27,157 nt of DNA, taken from the NCBI GenBank assembly GCA_964458655.1, contig CAYWJT010000039.1, positions 1 through 27,157 of the forward strand, given 5' to 3'. Positions 1-8,111 of the stretch are shown one piece after another. The notes below the pieces were generated by a model. That model ran no database searches. It worked only from the letters and a program-made list of their open reading frames with translations, and was not told the DNA's origin. The position numbers were made by a program, and so were the translations under genes. The DNA comes from CAYWJT01 sp964458655. GTDB taxonomy: Bacteria; Acidobacteriota; Aminicenantia; Aminicenantales; Saccharicenantaceae. Within the stretch, counting starts at the first letter, position 1. Each line of letters begins with the position of its first letter.

Positions 1-82
1 CCGAGAAGGCGCCCGGACCCGGAGCAGGGAGCCGAGCCATCCCCGTCTTGCCCCCAAAAACCTTTTTATCCCCGCCCCGTAA

Positions 83-88
83 TATAAT
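83..88 (+). promoter_or_regulatory. candidate -10 box for the adaptor/ABC operon
   Basis: An exact TATAAT lies 31 bases before the chosen ATG at 120, in a locally AT-rich patch. No convincing -35 hexamer is present at 16-18 bp spacing, so either the promoter is activator-dependent or the match is chance. A GGAAGG ribosome binding site follows at 105-110. Confidence 0.4.
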
Positions 89-119
89 ATACTTATTCCA
101 TTACGGAAGGCCGAGAAAA

Positions 120-1358
120 ATGAGCGAAAAGCACGGTTTTTTCAGGCGGCATAAAAGGTCCTTGATCTTCCTGGCCGTGATCGCCGTCATCGCGGTCATC
201 GTCGTGGCCAACCTCAGGTCCCAGCGGGAGAAGACCATCCGGGTCACGATCGAGAAGGCCGCCAGGCGCGACCTGACGGCCATCGTTTCGGCCTCGGGCG
301 AGGTCCGGCCCAAGAAGAACGTCAACATCAGCGCTCTCGTGCCGGGCCGGATCATGAAGATCGGGGTCGTCGAAGGCCAGGAGGTCAAGGCCGGCGATTT
401 CCTGCTCCAGCTCGACTCGACCCAGTACGAGGCCCGGGCCGAGCGCGACCGGAACATCATCCAGACCTACAAGACCGACCTCATCCAGGCCGAGGCCAGG
501 CTGTCGCGCGACCGGAACGTCTACGAGCGCCAAAAGAAGCTCTTCGACGAGGGCCTGATCTCCAAGGACCAGCTCGAAGGGGCCAAGGCCCAGTATGACG
601 TTTCCCAGGCGACGTTCAATTTCTACCAGTTCCAGATCAAGCAGGCCGAGGCCTCGCTCAAGAGCACTATGGACGACCTCAACAAGACCGCCTACACCTC
701 GCCCATCGACGGCATCATCACGAGCCTCAAGGTGGAAGAGGGCGAGGTGGCCATCGTCGGCACCATGAACAACCCAGGGACGGTCCTGATGACCATCGCC
801 GACCTGTCCGTCATGGAAGTGGAGGTCAAGGTCGACGAAACGGACGTCATCGGGGTCAAGCTCGGTCAGAAGGCCCGCGTCCGTGTAGACGCCTTCCCCG
901 ACACGACCTTCGACGGCACGGTCACCGAGATCGGCAGCTCGGCCCTGGCCAAGGCGACCGGCGCGTCGCAGGAATCGCGTGATTTCAAAGTGGTCATCAC
1001 CCTGGACAAGCCGCCTTTCAAACTGAAACCAGGGCTCTCGGCCTCAGCCGACATAATCACCGCCGAAAAGAAGGCCGTCCTGGCCGTGCCCATCTCCTCC
1101 CTCGTCATCCGTGAAAAGACAGACGCGGGCGAGGCCGCCGCCGGCAAGAAGGAGGAAGAGGGCGTTTATATCGTCGAAAGCGGCCGGGTCAAGTTCCAGC
1201 CGGTCGAGAAGGGCATCATGGGCGGCATGTTCATCGAGATGACCTCCGGCCTCAAGGAGGGCCAGGAATTCGTCTCCGGGCCGTACGCCTCGCTGAGGGA
1301 GCTCAAGGACGGCGTGCTGGTCAGGGCCGAAACCAAGAAGGAAGCCCCGAAGAAATGA
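120..1358 (+). CDS. periplasmic adaptor subunit (HlyD/MacA type) of an efflux or export system
   Basis: Membrane-fusion protein that would bridge an inner-membrane transporter to the outer membrane. A basic N-terminus is followed by one membrane anchor (about residues 15-32), a first lipoyl half with the GRIMKIGVVEGQEVKAGD segment, a charged coiled-coil hairpin (about 105-190), a second lipoyl half (SPIDGIITSLKVEEGE), and beta-barrel and membrane-proximal domains. The length of 412 aa is normal for MacA-like proteins. The reading frame is open further upstream to a TTG at 48, but the ATG at 120 has GGAAGG nine bases before it and puts the anchor at the very N-terminus, so it is preferred. The stop overlaps the ATPase gene start by 4 nt, implying a joint complex. 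Whether it exports a drug, lipid or lipoprotein cannot be told from sequence. Confidence 0.88.
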   Translation: MSEKHGFFRRHKRSLIFLAVIAVIAVIVVANLRSQREKTIRVTIEKAARRDLTAIVSASGEVRPKKNVNISALVPGRIMKIGVVEGQEVKAGDFLLQLDSTQYEARAERDRNIIQTYKTDLIQAEARLSRDRNVYERQKKLFDEGLISKDQLEGAKAQYDVSQATFNFYQFQIKQAEASLKSTMDDLNKTAYTSPIDGIITSLKVEEGEVAIVGTMNNPGTVLMTIADLSVMEVEVKVDETDVIGVKLGQKARVRVDAFPDTTFDGTVTEIGSSALAKATGASQESRDFKVVITLDKPPFKLKPGLSASADIITAEKKAVLAVPISSLVIREKTDAGEAAAGKKEEEGVYIVESGRVKFQPVEKGIMGGMFIEMTSGLKEGQEFVSGPYASLRELKDGVLVRAETKKEAPKK

Positions 1359-2056
1359 ACCGGCCTCAAGACATCCTCATCGCCGCCGAATGCCTGACCA
1401 AGATCTACAGGATGGACAAACAGGAGGTCCCCGCGCTGGTCGACGTCTCACTCGAGGTCGCCCGCAGCGACTTCGTGGCCATAATGGGACCCTCGGGTTC
1501 CGGCAAGTCCACCCTGATGAATCTCCTGGGCTGTCTGGACACCCCTTCGAGCGGCACTTACGAGCTCAACGGCAAGCTGGTGAGCGCGATGACCGAGGAC
1601 GAGCTGGCCCGCATCCGCAACCAGGAGATCGGCTTCGTCTTCCAGGTCTTCAACCTGCTCGCCAGGGCTTCGGCCTTCCACAACGTCGAGCTGCCGCTCG
1701 TCTACAGCGGCATCAAGAAGGCCGAACGCGAAAAGAGGGCCCGACGCGCCCTGGAGATGGTCGAGATGGCCCACCGCATACACCACCGGCCGGCCGAGCT
1801 TTCGGGCGGCGAGCGCCAGCGCGTGGCCATCGCCCGGGCCCTGGTCAACGACCCCTCCTTGCTGCTGGCCGACGAGCCGACCGGGAACCTCGACTCCCGC
1901 ACCGGCCGCGAGATACTCAGCCTGTTCCACCGCATCCACGAGCGGGGCAACACCATCATCATGGTCACCCATGACCGAGAAGTGGCGGCCCAGGCCCAGC
2001 GCATAATCCACCTGAGGGACGGGCGGATCGAGAAAGAGGAAAGGATAGGAGGTTAA
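1355..2056 (+). CDS. ABC transporter ATP-binding protein, MacB/LolD type
   Basis: Cytoplasmic ATPase of 233 aa, the standard length for a stand-alone nucleotide-binding subunit. Visible motifs in order are Walker A GPSGSGKST (about residues 46-54), a Q-loop in the GFVFQVFNLL segment, the LSGGERQRVAIARAL signature, Walker B LLLADEPTGNLDS and the switch histidine in MVTHDRE. These are the hallmarks of the LolD/MacB/FtsE branch, which acts in mechanotransmission rather than substrate translocation. It starts in a 4-nt ATGA overlap with the adaptor gene. The matching permease is not in the window: the next gene is a Yip1-domain protein. The permease may be encoded upstream of base 1 or elsewhere. 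Confidence 0.93.
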   Translation: MNRPQDILIAAECLTKIYRMDKQEVPALVDVSLEVARSDFVAIMGPSGSGKSTLMNLLGCLDTPSSGTYELNGKLVSAMTEDELARIRNQEIGFVFQVFNLLARASAFHNVELPLVYSGIKKAEREKRARRALEMVEMAHRIHHRPAELSGGERQRVAIARALVNDPSLLLADEPTGNLDSRTGREILSLFHRIHERGNTIIMVTHDREVAAQAQRIIHLRDGRIEKEERIGG

Positions 2057-2059
2057 GAC

Positions 2060-2767
2060 ATGAGCTTCCTGAAAAGACTGGAAGGGGTGTTCTTCAACCC
2101 GAAACCCGTGTTCCAGGCCCTGGCCGAAAAACCGGTCTGGGTCGACGCCCTGGCCCTCATACTGGTCTTCATCGTCATTTTCACGGCCGTCATCACTCCC
2201 ATCACCCAGCACGACCAGCTGACGATGATCCGCGACAGCGTCAAACTCAAGGAGAGGCTGGGCGAGGACGCCTTCAACCGGATGATCCAGGACGCGGAAG
2301 CGCCGGCGACGACATCAAAGATCGTCCGGGGGGCGGCCGGCGCCGTCGTCATGCTCGTCATCGCCGTCCTGCTCCAGAGCCTGTTCCTGATGCTGTTCAG
2401 CCGCCTGGCCTCGCCGCACGGCACGTTCGTCCAGATCCTGTCGGCCCTGGTCCACGCAAGCCTGATAGATAAGCTCCTGGGCAACGGCGTCAGGCTCGTC
2501 TTGGCTCTGACCAAGAAATCCCTGATGCAGACGACGACCGGTCTGCCGCTGCTCTTCCCGAGGATGGACGTCACTTCCACGCCCTACATCATCCTCAGCC
2601 AGGTCGACCTGTTCCAGCTCTGGATGTTCGGCGTTCTGGCCTACGGGCTTTCATCCATCCTGAAGGTCGACCTCAAGAAGGCCCTGTTCATTTCCTACGG
2701 CTTCTGGTTCCTGAAAGCGCTCGTCAACATCGGGATCTCGCTCTTCGGCATGAACCTTATCCGTTGA
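2060..2767 (+). CDS. Yip1-domain integral membrane protein
   Basis: A 235-aa membrane protein with about five hydrophobic segments (near residues 28-50, 88-118, 125-150, 180-200 and 210-232). The N-terminal FFNPKPVFQALAEKPVWVDAL pattern is characteristic of bacterial YIP1-family proteins. Their function is unknown; in eukaryotes the family acts in membrane trafficking. A strong AGGAGG site lies about 8 bases before the ATG, and the gene begins 3 nt after the ATPase stop, so it is part of the same operon. It sits where a MacB-like permease would be expected but lacks the large periplasmic domain and the length of one. The family call is fairly sure; the role is not. Confidence 0.75.
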   Translation: MSFLKRLEGVFFNPKPVFQALAEKPVWVDALALILVFIVIFTAVITPITQHDQLTMIRDSVKLKERLGEDAFNRMIQDAEAPATTSKIVRGAAGAVVMLVIAVLLQSLFLMLFSRLASPHGTFVQILSALVHASLIDKLLGNGVRLVLALTKKSLMQTTTGLPLLFPRMDVTSTPYIILSQVDLFQLWMFGVLAYGLSSILKVDLKKALFISYGFWFLKALVNIGISLFGMNLIR

Positions 2768-2782
2768 GGCCGGCGCGTCGGG

Positions 2783-2811
2783 TTGACAGGCGGGGCACGG
2801 GCCGTTAGATT
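2783..2811 (+). promoter_or_regulatory. sigma-70 promoter giving a probable leaderless transcript
   Basis: TTGACA (2783-2788, perfect -35) is followed after exactly 17 bp by TAGATT (2806-2811, 4/6 match to -10). Transcription would begin about 7 bases later, at the A of the ATG at 2818. No Shine-Dalgarno sequence lies in the intervening bases, consistent with a leaderless mRNA. Confidence 0.65.
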
Positions 2812-2817
2812 ATCAGC

Positions 2818-3921
2818 ATGGACCAGCCCCTTGTCCGGGAGAACCTCGCCCTCGTTCCTTTCGCCAGGGTGCTCGCTGAAGTCTGGCAGAGGGAGCTTTC
2901 CGGCACGCTCATCGTCCGCGCGGACAACTTCATCAGGGGGTTCGCCGTCGAGAAGGGCCTCGTCGCCCTGGACAGCCGGTTCTTCCCCGAGACGGACTTC
3001 CTGCGTCATCTCATGACCTCCGGACTGGCCGACCTTATCTCCCTGAATTCGGCCGAGGAGACGGCGCGGGCCGAGGGCGTCCCGCTCGTCCGGGCTCTTG
3101 TCGAGAACGGCCTGGTCGAGCCGGGCCGCCTCTGGGAGTCCATGGAGGAACTCCTCAGGCAGGAACTATTCCTTCTTTTCGACCGCGACGAGGGCCTGGT
3201 CGAGCTCGAACCGCGGGAAGAGCCGCCGGCCTCCTGCTACGTCAGGGTGCTGGAGATGCCCGCCTTTATAATGGAGGGCATCCGGCAGATGAAGAACGGC
3301 AAAGTCATCGACCGCTTCCTGCCCGGGGACGGCGAGCAGGTCAAGCCGCTTTCTCCCCTTTTCCTGCACCGGATCCATTTGGCCGGGCACGAACGCTACT
3401 TCCTCGAACTTCTGGACGGGACGAAGAGCGTCGGCGAGCTCTTGGCCTCGAGCGACCTGGGTCTCGAGCACAGCCGCAGGCTCCTTTTCGCGTTCGTCGT
3501 GCTGGGCATCGTCGGCACGGTCGCCCCCCGGCGCAGGGCTGTCGGGCCGGCCGACCCGGCCACCGCCGATATCGAGAAGCTCTTCAGCGCCTTCAACGCC
3601 AAGTTCTCCTATGTTTACAGGTATCTGTCCAAGGAGATAGGCCCGGTCGCGGCCAGCGTCATCGAAAGGGCCGTCGAGGAGGCCAGGCCCCAGTTGGACT
3701 CCTCTTTTTCCGGCATGAAGCTCCTGCCGGACGGCCGTATCGAGCTCAAGGCCTCCCTGCGGCTCAACATCAGCTTGATGGGAGAGGCGGGCAGGAGGAG
3801 CCTGCTGCGGAGCATGGACGAGCTCCTTGTCGCGGAGGTCCTGGCCGTCAAGCGCGTCCTGGGGCCGTCCCACGAGGCCGCGCTCGTCCGGGGCCTGGAA
3901 CGGGCCGGAGAGACGCTGTGA
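2818..3921 (+). CDS. DUF4388 (PATAN-like) domain protein
   Basis: A 367-aa soluble protein with no signal peptide or membrane segment. The N-terminal 130 residues follow the DUF4388 pattern: a short effector-like start, a SGTLIVRADNFIRGFAVEKG strand pair, then helices covering 'LVRALVENGLV'. A middle region (about 185-240, GTKSVGELLASSDLGLEHSR) resembles the winged-helix-like segment often attached to this domain. The C-terminal 120 residues are mainly helical and unassigned. DUF4388 proteins are linked to signalling and gliding or polarity in other phyla, but no reaction is known. The ATG at 2818 coincides with the predicted transcription start. The stop overlaps a GTG start of a tiny downstream reading frame. 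Confidence 0.7.
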   Translation: MDQPLVRENLALVPFARVLAEVWQRELSGTLIVRADNFIRGFAVEKGLVALDSRFFPETDFLRHLMTSGLADLISLNSAEETARAEGVPLVRALVENGLVEPGRLWESMEELLRQELFLLFDRDEGLVELEPREEPPASCYVRVLEMPAFIMEGIRQMKNGKVIDRFLPGDGEQVKPLSPLFLHRIHLAGHERYFLELLDGTKSVGELLASSDLGLEHSRRLLFAFVVLGIVGTVAPRRRAVGPADPATADIEKLFSAFNAKFSYVYRYLSKEIGPVAASVIERAVEEARPQLDSSFSGMKLLPDGRIELKASLRLNISLMGEAGRRSLLRSMDELLVAEVLAVKRVLGPSHEAALVRGLERAGETL

Positions 3922-3998
3922 GCCGCAGGCAGCTCGCGGGCATCATAGCGCTGGCCGCGCTCATCATACTCTGGTTGCTGTTCAAAATTGCCAAGTAG
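3918..3998 (+). CDS. 26-residue single-membrane-helix peptide, coupled to miaA
   Basis: A small frame starts with GTG in a 4-nt GTGA overlap with the DUF4388 gene. It has GGAG 7 bases before the start (3907-3910). It begins with the basic MSRRQ, runs through an uninterrupted hydrophobic stretch (about residues 7-22, including LIILWLLF), and ends IAK. That is the shape of a one-pass membrane microprotein with a positive N-terminus. It ends 11 nt inside the following miaA frame, whose TTG start has no ribosome binding site of its own. It may therefore be a real membrane peptide, a translation-coupling leader for miaA, or both. No homologue is recognised by eye. Confidence 0.5.
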   Translation: MSRRQLAGIIALAALIILWLLFKIAK

Positions 3999-4911
3999 AG
4001 CCGAGAACCTGGTCCTGATCGTCGGGCCGACCGCCGTCGGCAAAAGCGGCCTGGCCGTCGAGCTCGCCGTGCGCTTCGAGGGCGAGATAATCAGCGCCGA
4101 TTCCACCCAGGTTTACCGCGGCTTCGACATCGGGAGCGACAAGCCCACGCCCGAGATGAGGCGCCGCGTTTCCCATCACCTCATCGACCTGGTCGGCCCG
4201 GAAACTCAGTTCAACGCCGCCGACTTCGTCCGGGAGGCCCTTGGGGCTGTCGAAACGGTCCAGGCGGCGGGCCGGCTGCCGTTCGTCGTCGGGGGCACGG
4301 GGCTCTACGTGCGGTCGCTCCTCGATGGCCTCTTCCCGGGTCCCGGCCGCGACCCCGCGGTCAGGCAGAGACTGGAAGCCGAGGCCCGGGAAAAGGGTCT
4401 GGAAAGCCTTTACAGCAGGCTGCGGGAGGCGGACCCTGAATACGCCGGCAAGACCGGCCCGCGCGACCGGGTGCGCATAGTCAGGGCCCTCGAGGTGTTC
4501 GAGCTCACGGGCAAACCCTTCTCCGCCCATTTCGCTGACACCCGGCCCCCGCTCAAGGACATGAACATCGTCAAGATAGGGCTGGACCTGCCGCGGCCGG
4601 AGCTCTACGCCAGGATCGACGCCAGGGTGGAAAGGATGTTCCGGGAGGGCCTGCTGGAAGAGGCCGGACGCCTGCTCGGCAGCGGGGTCAGCCCGGAAGC
4701 GCCGCCCTTTCGCGCCCTGGGCTACCGCCAGGCCCGGCTCTTTCTCAGCGGCGCCTGCAGCCTCGAAGAGGCCAAGGAATCGGCCAAGACGGAAACCCGG
4801 CACTTCGCCAAGCGCCAGCTGACCTGGTTCCGCAAGATGCCGGGCTTCGTCTGGTTCCAGGCCGGGGATATCGCCGGCGTCGAAAAACACCTGCGCCGGA
4901 ACCTGAAATGA
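3988..4911 (+). CDS. miaA: tRNA dimethylallyltransferase MiaA
   Basis: Transfers a dimethylallyl group to N6 of adenosine 37 in tRNAs that read codons starting with U. Seen in the 307 aa: P-loop GPTAVGKS (residues 13-20), the ISADSTQVYRGFDIGSDKP substrate segment, HHLIDLVGP, VGGTGLYVRSLLDG, RALEVFELTGKPFS, RALGYRQ and the C-terminal ETRHFAKRQLTWFRK signature. The length matches the family. The only start before the P-loop is the TTG at 3988, which has no Shine-Dalgarno sequence and lies inside the preceding 26-codon frame, so expression probably depends on re-initiation. In many bacteria miaA is followed by hfq and hflX; here hflX follows directly and hfq is absent. Confidence 0.95.
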   Translation: MPSRAENLVLIVGPTAVGKSGLAVELAVRFEGEIISADSTQVYRGFDIGSDKPTPEMRRRVSHHLIDLVGPETQFNAADFVREALGAVETVQAAGRLPFVVGGTGLYVRSLLDGLFPGPGRDPAVRQRLEAEAREKGLESLYSRLREADPEYAGKTGPRDRVRIVRALEVFELTGKPFSAHFADTRPPLKDMNIVKIGLDLPRPELYARIDARVERMFREGLLEEAGRLLGSGVSPEAPPFRALGYRQARLFLSGACSLEEAKESAKTETRHFAKRQLTWFRKMPGFVWFQAGDIAGVEKHLRRNLK

Positions 4912-4933
4912 TATAGAATAATTAAAGGCGAAG

Positions 4934-6202
4934 ATGGAAAGGGCCATACTGGTAAACGTAGCGACCAAGAAATGGGAGAAGGCCGACGCGCTTGAATCCA
5001 TGGAGGAGCTCTCCGGGCTGGCCGCGGCGGCCGGCGCCGAGGCGGTCCGCCTGGTCTTCGACAAACGGTCCCGCCTGAACCCGCGCTCTTACGTGGGCGA
5101 AGGCAAGGCGGCCGAGCTGGCCGGGCTCAGGCGGGAGTTTGACGCCGACCTGGTCATATTCGACAACAACCTTTCTCCTGGGCAGCAGCGCAACCTGGAG
5201 GAGACGATCGGCTGCAAGGTCATCGACCGCACCCAGCTCATCCTGGATATCTTCGCTCAGCGCGCCCGGACGACCGAGGGCCGGCTGCAGGTGGAGCTGG
5301 CCCAGCTCAGCTACCTCCTACCCCGCCTCAAGGGCCGCGGGCCCGGGCTGACCCAGCAGGGCGCCGGCATCGGGACAAGGGGTCCGGGCGAAAAGAAGCT
5401 GGAGGAGGACCGCCGCCGCATCACGGAGCGCATCACCAGGATAAAAAGGGAGCTTGACTCCCTTTCCCGGCGCCGTCTGGCGCAACGGGGCATGAGGAAA
5501 AAAAGCCCGGTGCCGACCGTTTCCCTCGTGGGCTACACGAGCGCAGGCAAATCCACCCTCTTCAACCGGCTGGCCGACGAGCGCAGGTATACTTCCTCGA
5601 ACCTGTTCTCGACGCTCGACCCGCTCCTGAGGCGGGTGACTTACCCGGACGGTCTGTACTTTTTCCTGACCGACACCGTCGGCTTCATCAAGAAACTGCC
5701 CGTCGAGCTCGTCACCTCGTTCCACGCGACGCTCGAGGAGGTTCTGGAGGCCGACGCCCTGCTCATCGTGGTCGACGTCAGCTCGCCCCACTCTCACAGG
5801 CAGGCGGAGGCCGTGGAAACCATCCTGACCGAGATCGGCGCGGAGGACATACCGGCCATCAGGGTCCTGAACAAGATTGACCTGCTGCCGCCGGAGCGGA
5901 GGCAGGTCATGCTGGCCGCCAACCGGACGCCGGGTCCGTCGGCGGTGGGCGTGTCCGCCAGGACCGGGGAAGGGCTGACGGACCTGCTGGCCAGACTGAA
6001 GGAGGTCATCTTCCGCGGCCACAAGCTGTTCTACTTCCGCATCCCCAAGGCCAGCCCGGAAATATCGCGGTCCCTGTTCCGGCGCTCCCTGGTGCTCAAG
6101 CGCCGGGAAGCGGACGGGTTCGTGGAGTTCAAGGTCATGGCCGAGCCGGCCGTGGTCGCCGGTTTTCTGCCGTATCTCGGTGAAGGAGGGGAACTATGGT
6201 GA
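4934..6202 (+). CDS. hflX: GTPase HflX, ribosome-splitting factor
   Basis: Ribosome-associated GTPase that splits stalled 70S ribosomes under stress. The 422-aa protein has the N-terminal HflX domain with the SYVGEGKAAEL segment, the glycine-rich linker (GIGTRGPGEKKLEEDRR), a coiled helix pair, then the G domain: G1 GYTSAGKST (about residues 199-207), G3 DTVGF (about 246) and G4 NKID (about 313). A C-terminal domain follows, ending near YLGEGGELW. It lies 22 nt after miaA, and an AAGG precedes the ATG. A TAGAAT at 4914-4919 could be a secondary -10 box, but no -35 partner is visible. Confidence 0.95.
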   Translation: MERAILVNVATKKWEKADALESMEELSGLAAAAGAEAVRLVFDKRSRLNPRSYVGEGKAAELAGLRREFDADLVIFDNNLSPGQQRNLEETIGCKVIDRTQLILDIFAQRARTTEGRLQVELAQLSYLLPRLKGRGPGLTQQGAGIGTRGPGEKKLEEDRRRITERITRIKRELDSLSRRRLAQRGMRKKSPVPTVSLVGYTSAGKSTLFNRLADERRYTSSNLFSTLDPLLRRVTYPDGLYFFLTDTVGFIKKLPVELVTSFHATLEEVLEADALLIVVDVSSPHSHRQAEAVETILTEIGAEDIPAIRVLNKIDLLPPERRQVMLAANRTPGPSAVGVSARTGEGLTDLLARLKEVIFRGHKLFYFRIPKASPEISRSLFRRSLVLKRREADGFVEFKVMAEPAVVAGFLPYLGEGGELW

Positions 6203-7518
6203 AAAAAGCAGCGGCGGCTTTCGCCGCGGCGCTCCTGGCCGCGGCCTGCGCCACCATGAAGCCCTCCCCTTCGTCATATTACATCGAGGACATCCCGGCC
6301 TCTCTGACCGCCGCCATGACCCTCGACCAGAGGATCGCGGCCGAGGAGGTCTGGAGGAACCTGCGGAACGGGAACACGGAGAGGGCGAAGAAGGTCCTGG
6401 GCCGGGAGAGCGCGGCCAACCCGGCCTACCTGGCCGGCGTCGGTTTCGTCGGCCTCATCAGCGGCGACCTCGACTCCGCCGAGTCGTATTTCAAGCAGGC
6501 GGTGGAGCAGTTCCCGGACATGACGCCCGCCTACGCCGGGCTGGCCCAGGTCCACGAAGCCCGCGGCCGCAAAGACCAGGCTTTTCTGGCCTACAGGGAG
6601 ATCCTGAAAAGAGAGCCGGAAAACAAGTGGGCCGGGGCGCGCGAGAAGAACGCCCGGGAGGACCTTTTAAGGGCTACGCTCGACGAGGCCAAGACCGCCC
6701 TGGCCGCCGGAAAGAACGAGGAGGCCAAGCGCGCCTACCTCAAGGCCCTTTTCTACGAGCCCGGCCATGCCGACTCCCATCTGCAGCTGGCCCGTCTTTA
6801 CAGACAGGAGAAGGACCTCAAGAACGCCGTTTTCCATGCCGGCGGCGCCTTGGAAAGGACGCCCAACGACAGGCTCGTGCTTAAGGAATACGCCGAACTC
6901 CTCTACGAGGCTGAGGACTTCAGCCGCAGCCTGGACGCCTACGAGCGCCTCGCCGAAGTCAACCCCGACGACAAGACCGTTCAGGGCCGGTTGGCCGAGT
7001 TAAGGGACAGGCTGGGCCTGTTCGAGCTTCCCGGCGAGTTTGAGGCCATCCCTTCGCTGGAAGCCATCGCCCGGGAGGACCTGGCCGCCCTGGTGGCCGC
7101 GAAATTCAAGGACTACCTCAAAGCCGAGCCCCGGAAACCGCGTGTCCTGGTCGATATAGCCACGTCCTGGGCCCAGAAGTTCATCGTCCGGGTCGCTTCT
7201 TTCGATATCATGAAAGCCTACGAAAACTACACTTTCCAGCCGAAGCGCCTCATCAACCGCGCCGAACTCGCGGAGACGCTGGTCAGGCTGACCGACCATC
7301 TTTCGGGAATGGGCGCGAAGCTCTCGCCGGTCATCGACCCGCGCCGCGTCCAGCTTGCGGACGTGAGCGAGGATAATTATTACCATCCGTTCATCCTCAA
7401 GGCCGTCTCTTTCCAGCTTCTCGAACTCACTCCGCAGAGGACCTTCGAAGCCGACAGGACGGTTTCCGGCCGTGAAGCCATGGCCGCCCTGGACCTTCTG
7501 CTGAGGCTCATCAGATGA
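6196..7518 (+). CDS. TPR lipoprotein with two C-terminal SLH-like repeats
   Basis: A 440-aa exported protein. The N-terminus MVKKAAAAFAAALLAAAC reads as a lipoprotein signal with Cys18 as the lipidation site, though the residue at -3 is Ala rather than the usual Leu. Tetratricopeptide repeats fill about residues 45-270 (for example GLISGDLDSAESYFKQAVEQ and NGNTERAKKVLG). The C-terminus contains two segments fitting the S-layer-homology pattern: about 318-366 (DIATSWAQKFI, then YTFQPKRLINRAELAETLV) and about 388-438 (LADVSEDNYYHPFILKA, then RTFEADRTVSGREAMAALD). SLH repeats usually bind secondary cell-wall polymers or peptidoglycan, so the protein may tether an envelope complex. It overlaps hflX by 7 nt with a strong GAAGGAGG site. 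Confidence 0.75.
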   Translation: MVKKAAAAFAAALLAAACATMKPSPSSYYIEDIPASLTAAMTLDQRIAAEEVWRNLRNGNTERAKKVLGRESAANPAYLAGVGFVGLISGDLDSAESYFKQAVEQFPDMTPAYAGLAQVHEARGRKDQAFLAYREILKREPENKWAGAREKNAREDLLRATLDEAKTALAAGKNEEAKRAYLKALFYEPGHADSHLQLARLYRQEKDLKNAVFHAGGALERTPNDRLVLKEYAELLYEAEDFSRSLDAYERLAEVNPDDKTVQGRLAELRDRLGLFELPGEFEAIPSLEAIAREDLAALVAAKFKDYLKAEPRKPRVLVDIATSWAQKFIVRVASFDIMKAYENYTFQPKRLINRAELAETLVRLTDHLSGMGAKLSPVIDPRRVQLADVSEDNYYHPFILKAVSFQLLELTPQRTFEADRTVSGREAMAALDLLLRLIR

Positions 7519-8111
7519 ACGAGAACAGGGTCTGGACCGTCCCCAACCTGCTGTCGCTGCTCAGGATACTGCTCACGCCCGTCTTCATCTGGGCCATGGT
7601 CGCGCGCCGGCCGAAGGAGGCGCTGCTTGTTTTTGTCGCCGCGTCGCTGACCGACGCCCTCGACGGCTTCACCGCCCGCGTTTTCAAGCTCAAGAGCCGT
7701 CTGGGGCTCTGGCTCGACCCGGTGGGCGACAAGATCCTGCTGACCGCGGCCTTCGTGACGCTCACCATCCCTGGACTGGCCGCGCCCAACAGCATACCCT
7801 TTTCCCTGACGGCCATCTGCATCGGACGGGACGTCCTGATCGCCGCGGCCGCGGCCCTGATCCGGTCCAGCCGAGGGCCGACGGTCTTCAAGCCCAGGCT
7901 CCTGGGCAAGACCAGCACGGTCGTCCAGTTCTCGACCCTGCTGGCGGTCACGGCCGCCAACAGCCTGGGACGGACCGTCGCGCCGCTGCCCTGGCTCTAT
8001 TACGCGGCCGGCATAGTGACCTGCCTTTCCGGCTTCGACTACGCCTTCTATGAGGCGCGCAGGCAAAAGGCATTCGAGAAACGAACCGACCTGGGGGAGG
8101 AACGGACATGA
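7515..8111 (+). CDS. pgsA: CDP-diacylglycerol-glycerol-3-phosphate 3-phosphatidyltransferase
   Basis: Makes phosphatidylglycerol phosphate from CDP-diacylglycerol and glycerol 3-phosphate in the inner membrane. The 198-aa protein carries the complete CDP-alcohol phosphotransferase signature D(x2)DG(x2)AR(x8)G(x3)D(x3)D, with Asp47, Asp50, Gly51, Ala54, Arg55, Gly64, Asp68 and Asp72 all present. It has about six hydrophobic helices and the family's N-terminal VPNLLSLLRILLTPVFI. It starts in a 4-nt ATGA overlap with the TPR lipoprotein gene. PgsA is favoured over other CDP-alcohol transferases by size and by this N-terminal motif, but the acceptor alcohol is inferred. Confidence 0.88.
   Translation: MNENRVWTVPNLLSLLRILLTPVFIWAMVARRPKEALLVFVAASLTDALDGFTARVFKLKSRLGLWLDPVGDKILLTAAFVTLTIPGLAAPNSIPFSLTAICIGRDVLIAAAAALIRSSRGPTVFKPRLLGKTSTVVQFSTLLAVTAANSLGRTVAPLPWLYYAAGIVTCLSGFDYAFYEARRQKAFEKRTDLGEERT

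Noticed and set aside
48..119. N-terminal extension of the adaptor protein from a TTG at 48
   Set aside because: It runs through the TATAAT-containing region, encodes a non-conserved stretch before the anchor, and lacks the ribosome binding site present before the ATG at 120.
4912..4933. hfq between miaA and hflX
   Set aside because: Only 22 nt separate the two genes, so hfq is absent from its common position.
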